From JAJRVM01 sp963700515 (lineage in GTDB: Bacteria; Planctomycetota; Planctomycetia; Pirellulales; Pirellulaceae): a DNA stretch of 64,000 nt. The translations under genes and the position numbers were made by a program. The DNA lies in assembly GCA_963700515.1 (NCBI GenBank), contig CAVOXY010000032.1, positions 124,001 to 188,000 of the forward strand. Direction: 5' to 3'. Shown piece by piece: positions 1 to 9,378 of the stretch; position 1 is the stretch's first letter, and every line of letters starts with the position of its first letter. Under the pieces are notes generated by a model. The model made no database searches. It was not told the DNA's origin and saw nothing but the letters and a program-made list of their open reading frames with translations.

Positions 1-65
1 GTGACAAGCTCGCCACGGAATTCGTTGCGACGTCCACAAACGTTACGGCGAGCGCCGGCACACCA
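1..65 (-). repeat. 65-bp dispersed element C, copy 1
   Basis: On the minus strand this begins TGGTGTGCCGGCGCTCGCCG and ends GGCGAGCTTGTCAC. The same 20-bp and 14-bp ends recur in direct sense at 5095-5159, also exactly 65 bp apart, with an unrelated 31-bp middle. The ends share a GCTCGCC/GGCGAGC inverted match. The two copies face each other around the giant surface-protein gene. The function is unknown. Both copies were seen directly; a mobile or recombination role is inference. Confidence 0.75.
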
Positions 66-405
66 GAATACGTGGTGTTTATGGTGGAGACGCACGTTGC
101 GCAGCGCGAAAGATGGTCGTTATGAAGACGTATTCCAACACACCGCCGCTCCGGGCACGCAGTGCGAAGTGGGTACACGGTCGGCAGCGGGACGTACGGA
201 GACGTGTTGACGATACACGTTGGAGAATCGTTCGGCGGTTCACACTGCGTGCATGGAGCGGCGGTTTGTTGGGGGCGAGTGTGGTTGTGAAAGCGAATGT
301 TCTTCGGCAAGTCACGCATTAGCACACAGTGGCACGAAGAAGGAAAACACAATCGTCGTGTGGTGACCGAATTGAATGTGGCGCGGCACGTAATGCGGCG
401 TCATA

Positions 406-427
406 AACGGAATGAATTCCGTTCTAC
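406..427 (-). repeat. Family A GTAG-hairpin element, copy A1
   Basis: Perfect 8-bp stem AACGGAAT/ATTCCGTT with a 2-nt loop, followed by CTAC (GTAG when read on the minus strand). The next four bases repeat GTAG, making CTACGTAG. The same arrangement occurs at 15671 and 63091, and with a different stem at 5771 and 58154. Tetranucleotide plus palindrome is the layout of REP elements recognised by RAYT transposases; that link is inference. Confidence 0.75.
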
Positions 428-441
428 GTAGGGAAAAAACC

Positions 442-481
442 GGCCGGCGAGTGCCACCGCCAAGTAGCCAACTCGCCGGCC
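442..481. other. Strong stem-loop upstream of the surface-protein gene
   Basis: An 11-bp perfect GC-rich stem (GGCCGGCGAGT/ACTCGCCGGCC) with an 18-nt loop lies 15 bp after hairpin A1 and about 130 bp upstream of the gene starting at 610. The loop contains GTAG. It could be a terminator of an upstream unit, a leader structure, or part of a composite repeat. No T-run follows, so a classical intrinsic terminator is unlikely. The remaining parts of 1-609 show no convincing gene. Confidence 0.5.
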
Positions 482-609
482 CCGGCCAGACCCCCGCGGC
501 AGTGGTCCGTGCGCGGAGGGTTCCGGCGTTTCTATTGTATCGCGGACCTCAGCCGAAACCAGAGCGAAAGTACTGGCACAGATCACTCTAATCACGGGAG
601 AGCCCAGCG

Positions 610-3600
610 ATGAAATCAGTACGCACTCGGAAACGTCGACGCGATCGAAAGGTTCGGAACTCGAATCGGCGGCGATCCGGTTCACTCCACCCACTGCAGT
701 TTGAAACCCTTGAATCGCGACAGATGCTCAACGGCAGTTCGATTGTCAGCTGGGAGCCGCCAGCGCCGTTGAACACGAACGCGTCGTCCGATTCAGGCGA
801 TGACTTCCACTGCTTGACAACGGACTCGGCCGGCAACTGGATCGCCGTGTGGTGGTCAATGAGACACGTCTCGGAGGTACCATCGGCGAGGACTAGGATA
901 TTCTCTTCTCTCGCTCGACGGACAACGGCCTGACCTGGAGCGACCCAGCCCTTAAACACGAATGCCGACATCGATACCGGGGAGTGATGGGCAACCCATG
1001 ATCGTGACGGATTCCGCAGGGCAACTGGATCGCCATGTGGTATTCCTGACGACAGCTTGGGCGGCACCATCGGCGATGATCGCGATATTCTCTTTTCCCG
1101 CTCGACGGACAACGGCCAAACCTGGTCCGATCCGGCACCGTTGAACACCAACGCACTAACGATTTGGGGGATGACGATCACATCCCAACTCACCACAGAC
1201 TCGGCGGGCAACTGGATCGCTGTGTGGCGGTCCAACGAGACCTTGGACGAGACAATCGGCGAGGACGATGATATCCTCTTCTCCCGTTCGACGGACGCCG
1301 GGTGAAACCTGGACCGGTCCGCCCGTTAAACACCAATGCTCAGCCGATTCGGGGAGTGACTACGTGATCCCGCAACTCACAACGGATTCGGCAGGCAACT
1401 GGATCGCCGTGTGGAGTTCCTACGGTACGCCGGGAGCAGCCATTGGCGACGACGTGGACATTCTCTTCTCCCGTTCGACGGACAACGGCCTGACCTGGAG
1501 CGAGCCTGCACCGTTGAACAACAATGCCGCCACCGATTCGGGTAACGACTTTAACGCCGCAACTCACGACAGACTCAGCGGGCAACTGGATCGCCGTGTG
1601 GTACTCTTTCGATACGCTCGAGGGAACCATTGGCGAGGACTCTGACATTCTCTTCGCTCGTTCGATCGACAACGGCCAGACCTGGACTGAGCCTGCCCCA
1701 TTAACTGACAACGCCCACACGGATTCGGGATTGATTTTCGACCCGCAAATCGCTACCGACTCCGCAGGCAACTGGATCGTTGTCTGGGCTTCACGAGATT
1801 CACTCGACGGTGCCATCGGTGAAGACCACGATATCGTCTTCTCCCGCTCGACCGACTTGGCCAGACTTGGACCGACCCGTCACCGTTGAGTGACAACTCT
1901 GGCGAGTATGACTACTACCCCGAAATCACCACGGACTCGGCCGGCAACTGGATCGCCGCGTGGAACTCCAACGACAGCCTTGGAGGAACCATCGGCACGG
2001 ACGACGACATTCTCTTCTCCCGCGGCACGATCCTCGACGTGACGACGCTCTTCGCCGACAGCTTCGAGAACGGCCAGTGGAACGGCCTGTGGGTGGAAGA
2101 CAGCCAGAACGACTGGTTCACGTCGACCCAGCGGAAGACCGATGGCAGCTACTCGGCCGAGGTGGATGGTCGGCGACCAATGCGACGCTGACGATCGCCG
2201 CTCCGATCGACCTCACGCCGTACGGCAGCGCGGAGCTGAGCTTCGACTGGCTGATCGAGAGCGGGTTGGATACGGGCGAGTATCTGGCGCTGGATCTGTT
2301 CAACGGCACCAGCTGGCAGGAAGTGGCCAAGCTGAGCGGCAACGTCGATGCGGAGAACACCTGGCATCAGCCCGGTGCTGACGATTGATGGCGAGTACCT
2401 GGTCAGCAACTTCCAGTTCCGCTTCCGCGCCAAGATGAGCGGCTCGGACGAGGATGCCAACGTCGACAACGTGCAGTTGATCGGTCTTGGTCACGCCGCA
2501 CCGCCCAACACTGCACCCACGGCGATCGGCGATGCGTACGCCGTGAACGAAGACGGCACACTCATGGTGCCCGCTCCCGGTGTGCTGGACAACGACAGCG
2601 ACGCGGACTCGGATGCGCTCGACCGCCCAACTGGTCACGAGCACCAGCTCCGGCAGTCTCGCTTTCAACGCCGACGGATCGTTCAGCTACACGCCCGCCG
2701 CCAACTTCTTCGGCAGCGACAGCTTCACCTATCGCGCGTTTGACGGCACCGACTACAGCAACACGGCTACGGTGACGATCACCGTCAATCCGGTCAACGA
2801 TGCGCCGGTGGCGGACGCTCAGAGTGTCGCTACCAAGGTGAACACGCCGCTCGACGTCACGCTCTCGGCCAGCGACGTGGAATTGGATCCGCTCACTTAC
2901 ATCGTCGTGACGGGACCGGCGCATGGCGATGCTCAGCGGCACCGCGCCCCGATCTGAGCTACACACCCAACAGCGGCTACACGGGGAGCGGACAGTTTCA
3001 CGTTCCAGGCCGACGATGGCAGCGATCCGAGCAACGTGGCCACGGTAACAATCGATATCGCGGCCAACCACGTTCCGGAAGCCGACTCGCAAGCGGTCTC
3101 TTTGAACGAGGATACGCCGCAAGCCATCACGCTCACCGGCAGCGATGTGGACCTGGATCCGCTCACCTTCCAGATCGTCAGGCAGCCGCAGCATGGCACA
3201 CTCAGCGGCACCGCGCCCAACCTGGTCTATACGCCAGTGGCTAACTACTACGGCAGCGATAGCTTTGCGTTCATCGTTAACGATGGCACGGACAACAGTC
3301 CTGAAGCGACGGTCTCGATTACCGTCAACCCCGTGAACGATGCCCCGGTAGCAAATAACCAGTCGCTCACGACCGACGAGGACACGCCGCTTGGTATCAC
3401 ACTCTCGGGCAGCGACATCGAGCTGGATCCGCTCACGTTCCAGATCGTAAATGGTCCCAGCCATGGGACGCTCAGCGGCACCGCGCCGAATCTGGTCTAC
3501 ACGCCCAGCAGCAACTACAACGGGTCGGACAGCTTCACGTTCGTAGCCCACGACGGCGTGGCCAACAGCCTGCCGGCCACGATCTCGCTGGTCGTCAATC

Positions 3601-5008
3601 CGGTCAACGACGCGCCGGTCGCCGTGGATGACGCGGCCAGCACGCCGCAGGACACGCCGGTGCTGATTTCGCTGCTGGAGAACGACAGTGACGTGGATGG
3701 CCCGGCGCTGTCGATCCAGTCGCTGAGCACGCCGGCACACGGCACGCTGGTGAATCACGGAGATGGCACGGTCACCTACACGCCGGCCGCCGGCTACATC
3801 GGACCCGATACGTTCAACTACGTCGTGACCGATGGCGAGTTCTCCGACAGCGCCACGGTCACGGTGGATGTGCAGGCCAGTCAGGTAACGCTGACCTTCA
3901 GCAACAACTCGCAAACGACGATCCGGGACTGGAGCACGACGACCTCCACGATCAGCGTGCCCACGGCGATGGACAATCCTGGACGTGAACGTGCAGCTGA
4001 ATATCAGCCACTGGCGCGATCAAGATCTGGACATCTATCTGCGGAGCCCGGATGGAACCCGCGTGGAGCTGTTCACGGACGTCGGCGGCAATGGCGACAA
4101 TTTTTCAGGGACGGTGCTGGACGATCAGGCGAGCACGAGCATCACGTCCGGCTCAGCGCCGTTTGCCGGCACCTACCGGCCCGAAGGATCGCTGGCCGCC
4201 TTCAACGGCAAGAATGCCGTGGGGACCTGGACGCTGGAGATCACGGACGATCGATTTCTCTATAGCGGCACACTCAACAGTTGGTCCCTGATCGTGACCG
4301 GCGCACCGATGGCGTTGCTGGCCGAGACAGCCGCTGCTGCCGCGCCGAGTAAGACCGCGGTCCTGGATCAGGCCGACCGCCCAACAGGCCGTAGCTCAAG
4401 CTCTGTCGTCGTGGTCAGCATATACCAACGTCGACCCGTTGCCGCAGATCAACGTGTACGTCTCCGACTTGCCGGCGGGCTACTTGGGTCTGGCGTGGGG
4501 CCAGAGCCTGACGCTGGACGTAAACGCCAACGGTGCCGGCTGGTTTGTGGACAGCACGCCGTGGGACCACAGCGAGTTTGTGGGTCTTCAGGCGGCCGCC
4601 GGTCAACAGATGGATCTGTTGACGGTCGTATCGCATGAGATCGGTCATCTGCTCGGTGCTGTTCACAGTGATAACGGAAGCGACCTGATGGCCGCGACGC
4701 TGCCGGTGGGTACACGACGATTGCCCGGGGTTGGATCGGTCGTGGGTTCACCGCTGGTACCGGAGATGCGGCTGGATGTGACGCAACCCGACCTGGTCGA
4801 TCACACGATCAGGTTGCGCAATCTGTCCGGTGATTCCCGCGTTGACAACAGTCTGTGGCTGCTGCCGTCGATGCCGGCGGACTATGCGGACCGGCCGCCA
4901 ATGAGCTTTGAAGCCCTACAGGCAGCGGTTCTGAAAACGATCGCCGATGAGGAAACGGAACTGCTCAGCGATGACCTGCTGGACCTGATCGCAGTTGGCC
5001 AACAGTAG
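610..5008 (+). CDS. Giant multidomain extracellular protein, several frameshifts
   Basis: The gene begins at ATG 610 after a GGGAG box and ends at TAG 5008. The Arg/Lys-rich N-terminus carries FETLESRQMLNGSS, the LESRxML-type export motif of large planctomycete surface proteins. In order follow about seven sialidase/BNR-like repeats, a jelly-roll-like segment, about five cadherin-like repeats, a proprotein-convertase P-domain and a metzincin-type peptidase. The open frame changes several times (for example near 860, 1310, 1560, 1870, 2180, 2375, 2620, 2930, 3975 and 4370), and each change restores the expected repeat sequence. The gene was therefore probably intact in the organism, roughly 1460 residues, or is a very recent pseudogene. 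Likely role: cell-surface adhesion or degradation. The family assignment rests on motifs only. Confidence 0.8.
740..2030 (+). repeat. Seven sialidase/BNR-like repeats in the surface protein
   Basis: About seven units of roughly 185-195 bp begin near 745, 925, 1117, 1300, 1495, 1682 and 1865. Each encodes TTDSAGNWIAVW, then an acidic GTIGEDxDILFSRSTDNG segment ending in TWxxPxPLNxNA. The SRSTDNGxTW core resembles the Asp-box of BNR/sialidase propellers. The DNA copies are close enough to suggest recent duplication. Substrate and fold are not proven. Confidence 0.7.
2510..3880 (+). repeat. About five cadherin-like (VCBS/tandem-95 type) repeats
   Basis: About five units of roughly 85-90 residues. 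Each has an NPVNDAPVA entry, an EDTPLGITLSGSD segment, LDPLTFQIV, GTLSGTAPNLVYTP, and a GSDSFTF exit. This is the standard tandem-95/cadherin-like repeat of bacterial adhesins, which binds calcium and forms stalks. The unit near 2940-3030 is out of frame at both ends. The repeats would space the N-terminal propeller-like region from the C-terminal P-domain and peptidase. Confidence 0.75.
3885..4310 (+). other. Proprotein-convertase P-domain segment
   Basis: After a frame change near 3975 the sequence reads LNISHWRDQDLDIYLRSPDG, then GGNGDNFSGTVLDDQAS, FAGTYRPEGSLAAFNGKNA and GTWTLEITDD. This is the characteristic order of the P/Homo-B beta-sandwich domain. In bacteria such domains often sit beside secreted peptidases or adhesion repeats. 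Here the segment directly precedes the peptidase-like C-terminus. Confidence 0.75.
4439..5008 (+). CDS. C-terminal metzincin/matrixin-like peptidase segment
   Basis: This frame carries VSHEIGHLLGAVHS, an exact HExxHxxGxxH zinc-binding and catalytic motif of metzincins. The preceding INVYVSDLPAGYLGLAWGQS and LDVNANGAGWFVD fit the matrixin-like fold found at the C-terminus of planctomycete surface proteins. The Met-turn may be SDLMAA, about 12 residues downstream. It is probably not a separate gene but the end of the protein begun at 610; annotation pipelines would call it alone because of the frameshifts. After the peptidase there are about 90 residues of unknown function. Confidence 0.75.
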   Translation: MPQINVYVSDLPAGYLGLAWGQSLTLDVNANGAGWFVDSTPWDHSEFVGLQAAAGQQMDLLTVVSHEIGHLLGAVHSDNGSDLMAATLPVGTRRLPGVGSVVGSPLVPEMRLDVTQPDLVDHTIRLRNLSGDSRVDNSLWLLPSMPADYADRPPMSFEALQAAVLKTIADEETELLSDDLLDLIAVGQQ

Positions 5009-5094
5009 CTGGTCGCTGTTCGATCGACAATCCTCTTACCCCAGCCCGGCCACCGCGCCGCGCTGGGGTATACGTGTTTGTGGCGAACGCATTT

Positions 5095-5159
5095 TGGTGT
5101 GCCGGCGCTCGCCGAAATCGTCCTGGATATTGGAGTGTGTCATCCGGCGAGCTTGTCAC
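5095..5159 (+). repeat. 65-bp dispersed element C, copy 2
   Basis: Starts TGGTGTGCCGGCGCTCGCCG and ends GGCGAGCTTGTCAC, like the copy at 1-65 but in opposite orientation, with the same total length and a different 31-bp middle. It lies about 90 bp after the stop of the giant surface-protein gene. The pair makes a 5.1-kb unit bounded by inverted ends. Confidence 0.75.
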
Positions 5160-5230
5160 ACACTACCTCCTTACACGATGCAAATAAGGACGACAACATC
5201 GGATGTCAAGAAGAGTTTCTGAGGCGAAAT

Positions 5231-5328
5231 ATTTTTTTGTCATCCTATTTTTTTGTCCTTCAAATGAATCGCGTTGGAGCGTCGGGGAAGGGGCAGATAA
5301 GGACGAAAAGGTCAGATGACAAAAAAAT
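5231..5328. repeat. Inverted pair of T-rich element D
   Basis: The block at 5231-5265 (TTTTTTTGTCATCCTATTTT and then TTTGTCCTTCA) reappears inverted at 5299-5328 as AAGGACGAAAAGGTCAGATG followed by ACAAAAAAAT. The two arms could pair over about 30 bp. A third, slightly diverged copy is at 44914-44945. The element translates to FLSxYxxVL-like peptides that turn up in spurious ORFs. No gene is seen in the rest of 5160-5414. Confidence 0.65.
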
Positions 5329-5414
5329 CTCTTGTGCAAGAACATGGAACGCAACCAAAGAGTGGAGAATGCGTGGTGTGTATGGCAACCGCCGCCGCTG
5401 TTGAATGACGTGCA

Positions 5415-5651
5415 ATGAGTCCGACCAGCAATCGTCGTCAGTTTCTGACAAAATCCGCTCTTGCCAGGGTCGGCTACCGGATGGCCGCTTCGTCCGCTAC
5501 CGCCGAAAGCCGGTCGCCCAACGAGAAGCTGATCATGGGCGTTATCGGGGTCCATAGCCGCGGGGCAGCGAATACAGAGTCCGTGGCCACTGAGAACATT
5601 GCGGCACCTTGGCGAGTTGGTTCACTCTGCTGGCCTGGATCATCCATCTGA
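5415..5651 (+). pseudogene. N-terminal remnant of a Tat-exported Gfo/Idh/MocA oxidoreductase
   Basis: The ORF begins MSPTSNRRQFLTKSA, a Tat-type RRxFL signal, and continues to NEKLIMGVIGVHSRGAANTE. That corresponds to the end of the signal region and the first nucleotide-binding strand (GxxGxxxRG) of planctomycete Gfo/Idh/MocA proteins. After about 55 residues homology stops and the reading frame ends in unrelated sequence. The catalytic body is absent downstream, where a GH9 gene begins at 5827. This is a gene relic rather than a frameshifted gene. Confidence 0.6.
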
Positions 5652-5706
5652 ATTATTCTGGTTGGTAAGATGCTGCTGCTCGTGGCACGGCAGCGGATGG
5701 ATTTTT

Positions 5707-5793
5707 CGCCCGACGCGGCCGGTGGCCGCAACCACCGTGGAGAGAAGCTCGGGATCATATCCCGGGCTGGGACGGGATAGGATCCCGTCCTAC
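5707..5793 (-). repeat. Composite family A element, copy A4
   Basis: Three palindromes follow each other: GCGGCC-GGT-GGCCGC near 5715, CGGGAT-CAT-ATCCCG at 5750-5764, and GACGGGAT/ATCCCGTC at 5771-5789, followed by CTAC (GTAG on the minus strand). The first palindrome region and the last hairpin recur together at 58101-58176. The last hairpin has the same layout as copies A1-A3 but with different, still complementary, stem bases. Confidence 0.65.
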
Positions 5794-5826
5794 CCCGACA
5801 CCGCTCGATCAGACTGCCAGGTAACC

Positions 5827-7665
5827 ATGAAAACGACTGTGATCTGTCCTCTCTTGTTCGGCCTGTTGGCCGTCAACTCTGTCATGCGTGCGCAGGCGCC
5901 CGCTACCATTTCGAACGGGTCGATGACCTCTGGAACGCAGCAGGTTGAAGGATGGAGTGAGGCGAAGGCGGAACAAGGGACAGCGCGCGCCGTGCGCGAT
6001 ACGGGCGACTTCGCCAAGGGCCCGGCCTCACTGCGGCTGGAAGCGATCGATGGAGCGGTGCGCGGAGCGGGTGTGACGCAGACGATCCAACACGCCGCTC
6101 CCGGACAGACGCTGAAGATCGCCGGGCAAGTCAAAGCAACGGGACAAGTGGAATTCGCGGCCGTGGCAGTCATCACGCCCGGCGCTGCCACCTCCTGGCA
6201 CCAGCTGACTTCTTTTGCGCAAAGCAGCAACTGGACACCATTCGACAGCGAAGTCACGATTCCCGAGGGATCGCAACTGGCATTGATCATGCTCTTCATG
6301 CACGGTAACGGCAGCGTCTGGCTCGATGAACTCACCATTGGATCGCCGAGCGCACCCTCTGCTTCGCTGTTGGTCACCGATTTCGACCAGCCGTTCAGCT
6401 TCAGTTACCTTGCTTTCGAGAAGACGGTGACGGTCCAACAGGGCGTGGCACACCTGACCGGTGCGACAGGGCAGGGGGGCGCGGGAATCGTCACGTCGCT
6501 GGACCTGAGCCGCTTGTCCGATCATTCGCCGGCCCTGTGGGTGAAGGTCGGCCCCGACAATCGGACCAAGCAGATCAAGATGTTCTTCGCTGGCGAGAAC
6601 GAGAGCAAACGAATGTTTTCCTACAGCTTGGACGGGGTTGGAGCGAAGGAGTTTGTCCGACTACTGCCGCTCGACGGCCTGGCCATTTCACCAGCTCTGA
6701 CCAACGAAGAAGCCGCTGGATTCGATCCAGCGAAGATCTCCGCAGTGCAAGTCCAAGGGGACTGGACCAGCCAGCCAGTCGACGTGTGGCTGGACAAGAT
6801 CGAATTGGTCCCGCCGACGCCCGAACTGATGGCTATGCGCAGCGCCACTGGACAGAAGATGCAGCAGCAGGCCGAACAAGAGCGGCAGCAGGAAGCCCAG
6901 CAGCGCGAAGAACTGGCGCGCATGCTGGCCGGTGCTCCGCATCCAGCCGATGGACCCGACGTGATTCACGTGTGTGCCGTGGCTCCAAACATACTGGCGA
7001 TGACGATCGAGGACGGAACCATTCTGCCTCGGCCGCAGGTCCCCTACGCTCCGCAACCGGGCGACAAGATTTCGACCGGCAAAGGGGGGGCCGACGAGCA
7101 GGTTCTCCAGTGGTCGCGCGGCCAGATTGTCGATGCTCCGTTGGAAAAGTCGGTGGCCCGCCAAGCGACCGACAACAACAATCTCGTGACGCTCGGTTCC
7201 CTGATAAAGGATGACACCATTGTCGCTCCGGGCCCCACATACCAGGGACTCCCACTGACGTTGCTCACGATCCAAGAACCACAGGCATATCACATCACGT
7301 CTTCCGAGGATCCAGCATTCGCTCGGCCCAGCTTACCCGCCAAAGTTTTCTGCAAATGCAAACCGACTGGCCAGGCGGACAACCAGATTCCTGTCCGCTG
7401 CACCGTGTATCTGCAGCTCGCTTCGACGCTGCAGCTTGGCGCCACCTACACGATCGAGTTGCGAGGGATCAACACGCGACAAGACAGGATTGCCTACAAA
7501 CATGATCCCCGCACGTCGCGCAGCGAGGCGATTCACGTCACACAACTCGGCTACAAGCCGGCCGATCCGTGGAAACGAGCTTACCTCTCCACGTGGCTGG
7601 GGACAGGGGGGAGCACCGCTTACGACGCACGCGACGTTCGAGCTGATCGATCAGGCGACCGATGA
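5827..7665 (+). CDS. Secreted GH9-type protein, N-terminal part
   Basis: Starts at ATG 5827 with a signal peptide (MKTTVICPLLFGLLAVNS). Residues about 30-170 look like a carbohydrate-binding-type beta-sandwich ending GSVWLDELTI. A second sandwich around 190-340 ends VDVWLDKIELV, followed by a Gln/Glu-rich linker near 345-375. The end of the frame, from AIHVTQLGYKPADPWKRAYL, is the Ig-like CelD_N module that precedes family 9 catalytic domains. The frame is lost near 7610; the Ig-like module continues in the next frame (FELIDQATDETVV) and the catalytic domain in the third. Read together with 7662-9359 as one gene of about 1175 residues. Confidence 0.75.
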   Translation: MKTTVICPLLFGLLAVNSVMRAQAPATISNGSMTSGTQQVEGWSEAKAEQGTARAVRDTGDFAKGPASLRLEAIDGAVRGAGVTQTIQHAAPGQTLKIAGQVKATGQVEFAAVAVITPGAATSWHQLTSFAQSSNWTPFDSEVTIPEGSQLALIMLFMHGNGSVWLDELTIGSPSAPSASLLVTDFDQPFSFSYLAFEKTVTVQQGVAHLTGATGQGGAGIVTSLDLSRLSDHSPALWVKVGPDNRTKQIKMFFAGENESKRMFSYSLDGVGAKEFVRLLPLDGLAISPALTNEEAAGFDPAKISAVQVQGDWTSQPVDVWLDKIELVPPTPELMAMRSATGQKMQQQAEQERQQEAQQREELARMLAGAPHPADGPDVIHVCAVAPNILAMTIEDGTILPRPQVPYAPQPGDKISTGKGGADEQVLQWSRGQIVDAPLEKSVARQATDNNNLVTLGSLIKDDTIVAPGPTYQGLPLTLLTIQEPQAYHITSSEDPAFARPSLPAKVFCKCKPTGQADNQIPVRCTVYLQLASTLQLGATYTIELRGINTRQDRIAYKHDPRTSRSEAIHVTQLGYKPADPWKRAYLSTWLGTGGSTAYDARDVRADRSGDR

Positions 7666-9359
7666 AACAGTCGTATCGCGGCAACATCCAACTGGGGTTT
7701 TCCGCCGGGCAAGTGGAGTCGATGCGGGGTGGCAAGAATCACACGCAAGCCGACGTGTACTATCTTGATTTCCACGATTTTCGGCGCCCCGGCGACTACC
7801 GAGTCTATGTGCCGGGAATCGGCACAAGTTACCCTTTTTCGATTGATGAGCAGGTTTGGCGGAAGGCTTTTGCGGCATCCATGCATGGGTTTCTTTCACA
7901 CCGCAGCGGCATCGCTCTGGGCCCACCTTTCACCGACTACCAGCGACCTCGCCCCATGCATCCGGAAGATGGGTTCAAGGTTTTCGAGCTCGACATCACC
8001 TATTGGACCGGCGAGGCGGAAGCGGTGGACCGCGCCCTGCGCAGACTGCTCGGTAACAAACTCGATCCAAATGCGATCGCGATCTATCCCAATGCCTGGG
8101 GCGGGTACATGGACGCCGGCGACTGGGACCGCCGCAGCCAGCACCTGCAATGCACTCTGGCGATGATGGAGTTATGCGATCTGTTTCCCAGCTACTTCGC
8201 CCAGCAGAAACTGACACTACCGCCAGCCGAAGCGAACGACCCCTTGCCCGACTTGCTGAATGAGGCGCTGTGGAATCTGGACTGCTACCGGCGTCTACAG
8301 CGTAGCGATGGGGGCGTCGGCGGTGGCATCGAATCGACAGCGCATCCGAAACCAGGTGAAGCAAGCTGGCAAGAATCGCTGCTATCCGGCACGTTTGCCC
8401 CCGATCCCGAAACGTCACTACGCTATGCGGCCTGCGCGGCACGGGCCGCTCGGCTCTTGAAACGCTATGACGGCACATTGTCACACACATATGCCGAGAG
8501 TGCCCAGCTCGCCTGGACCTGGGCCAACACTAATGAACAGCGTGTGATCGACGCCGAGGTCCAGCGGCAGGAAGGACGCTCTGCGAATGCTGAGGCCTGG
8601 CAGCAGGCCGTGCGCAGAATGCGGGCCCTGGCGGCCGTGGAGCTGTTACACCTGACGGGCGAAGCCGCCTACGACACCGCGTTTCACGCAGCCAGCTGGC
8701 TCGGCTCGAACCAGGGAGATCCTGGAACGGAACTCGACGCGCTGTTTGCCTACGCTCGCCTGCCGGCCGAACTGGGCGACAACGAGTTGAAGCAACGAGC
8801 GGTCGCGTGGTTCGAGCAAGCGGCTCAGCAAAGCATGGAGTTCGCTCGCCAAAACGCCTTTAATATCACTTGCCGCGTGCCTCAGCTGCCCATGATCGGA
8901 TACGTGGCCTACTACTCGGTGCCGGAGACGGCGATCGGTTGCGTCCTTCCCCGAGCTCACTATCTGACCGGCAAGCAGGAGTATCTTGCCGCCGCCATCG
9001 CAGCCGCCCAATTCACGGCCGGCGCCAACCCGATGAACATGACGCTCACCACCGGTGTCGGTCATGCATTTCCCCAAGCACCCATTGCATGTGGACAGCC
9101 AGCATGCGGGATGTTGCCACCGCTGGGCATTACGGTGTATGGCAACAGCGATCCGACGATCTCGGATGGCTCCACCGACTGGGCCCACATTTGGTTTCTC
9201 AACAAGACGATGATCCCACCGAGCCGCACCTGGCCCGCCGCCGAGTTTTATGTCGATCTGGGGAACTGGCCACCCATGAACGAGTACACCGTCCATCAGA
9301 CGCTGGGACCGGTCAGTTACTACTGGGGCTATCTGGCGGCGCAAGGCTCGCGTGAATGA
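7662..9359 (+). CDS. Glycoside hydrolase family 9 catalytic part
   Basis: Probably the continuation of the gene starting at 5827. GGYMDAGDWDRRS (nt 8101) is the DAGD motif whose Asp residues act as catalytic base in GH9. GANPMNMTLTTGVG (nt 9022) matches the conserved GxNP..TGxG segment. WPPMNEYTVHQ (nt 9265) holds the likely proton-donor Glu. GH9 enzymes are mostly inverting endo- or exo-glucanases acting on cellulose or related beta-glucans; this branch is common in planctomycetes and its substrate is uncertain. The apparent ATG at 7662 is only the first Met after a frameshift. Confidence 0.8.
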   Translation: MKQSYRGNIQLGFSAGQVESMRGGKNHTQADVYYLDFHDFRRPGDYRVYVPGIGTSYPFSIDEQVWRKAFAASMHGFLSHRSGIALGPPFTDYQRPRPMHPEDGFKVFELDITYWTGEAEAVDRALRRLLGNKLDPNAIAIYPNAWGGYMDAGDWDRRSQHLQCTLAMMELCDLFPSYFAQQKLTLPPAEANDPLPDLLNEALWNLDCYRRLQRSDGGVGGGIESTAHPKPGEASWQESLLSGTFAPDPETSLRYAACAARAARLLKRYDGTLSHTYAESAQLAWTWANTNEQRVIDAEVQRQEGRSANAEAWQQAVRRMRALAAVELLHLTGEAAYDTAFHAASWLGSNQGDPGTELDALFAYARLPAELGDNELKQRAVAWFEQAAQQSMEFARQNAFNITCRVPQLPMIGYVAYYSVPETAIGCVLPRAHYLTGKQEYLAAAIAAAQFTAGANPMNMTLTTGVGHAFPQAPIACGQPACGMLPPLGITVYGNSDPTISDGSTDWAHIWFLNKTMIPPSRTWPAAEFYVDLGNWPPMNEYTVHQTLGPVSYYWGYLAAQGSRE

Positions 9360-9378
9360 AGCTCGAAGGCAGCGTCAC

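Noticed and set aside
1..65. Element C as an integron attC site
   Set aside because: Conserved ends and variable middle fit loosely, but the RYYYAAC/GTTRRRY core sites are absent and no integrase is in the window.
1..322. Short ORFs on both strands at the window start
   Set aside because: They overlap element C and lack ribosome sites and recognisable sequence.
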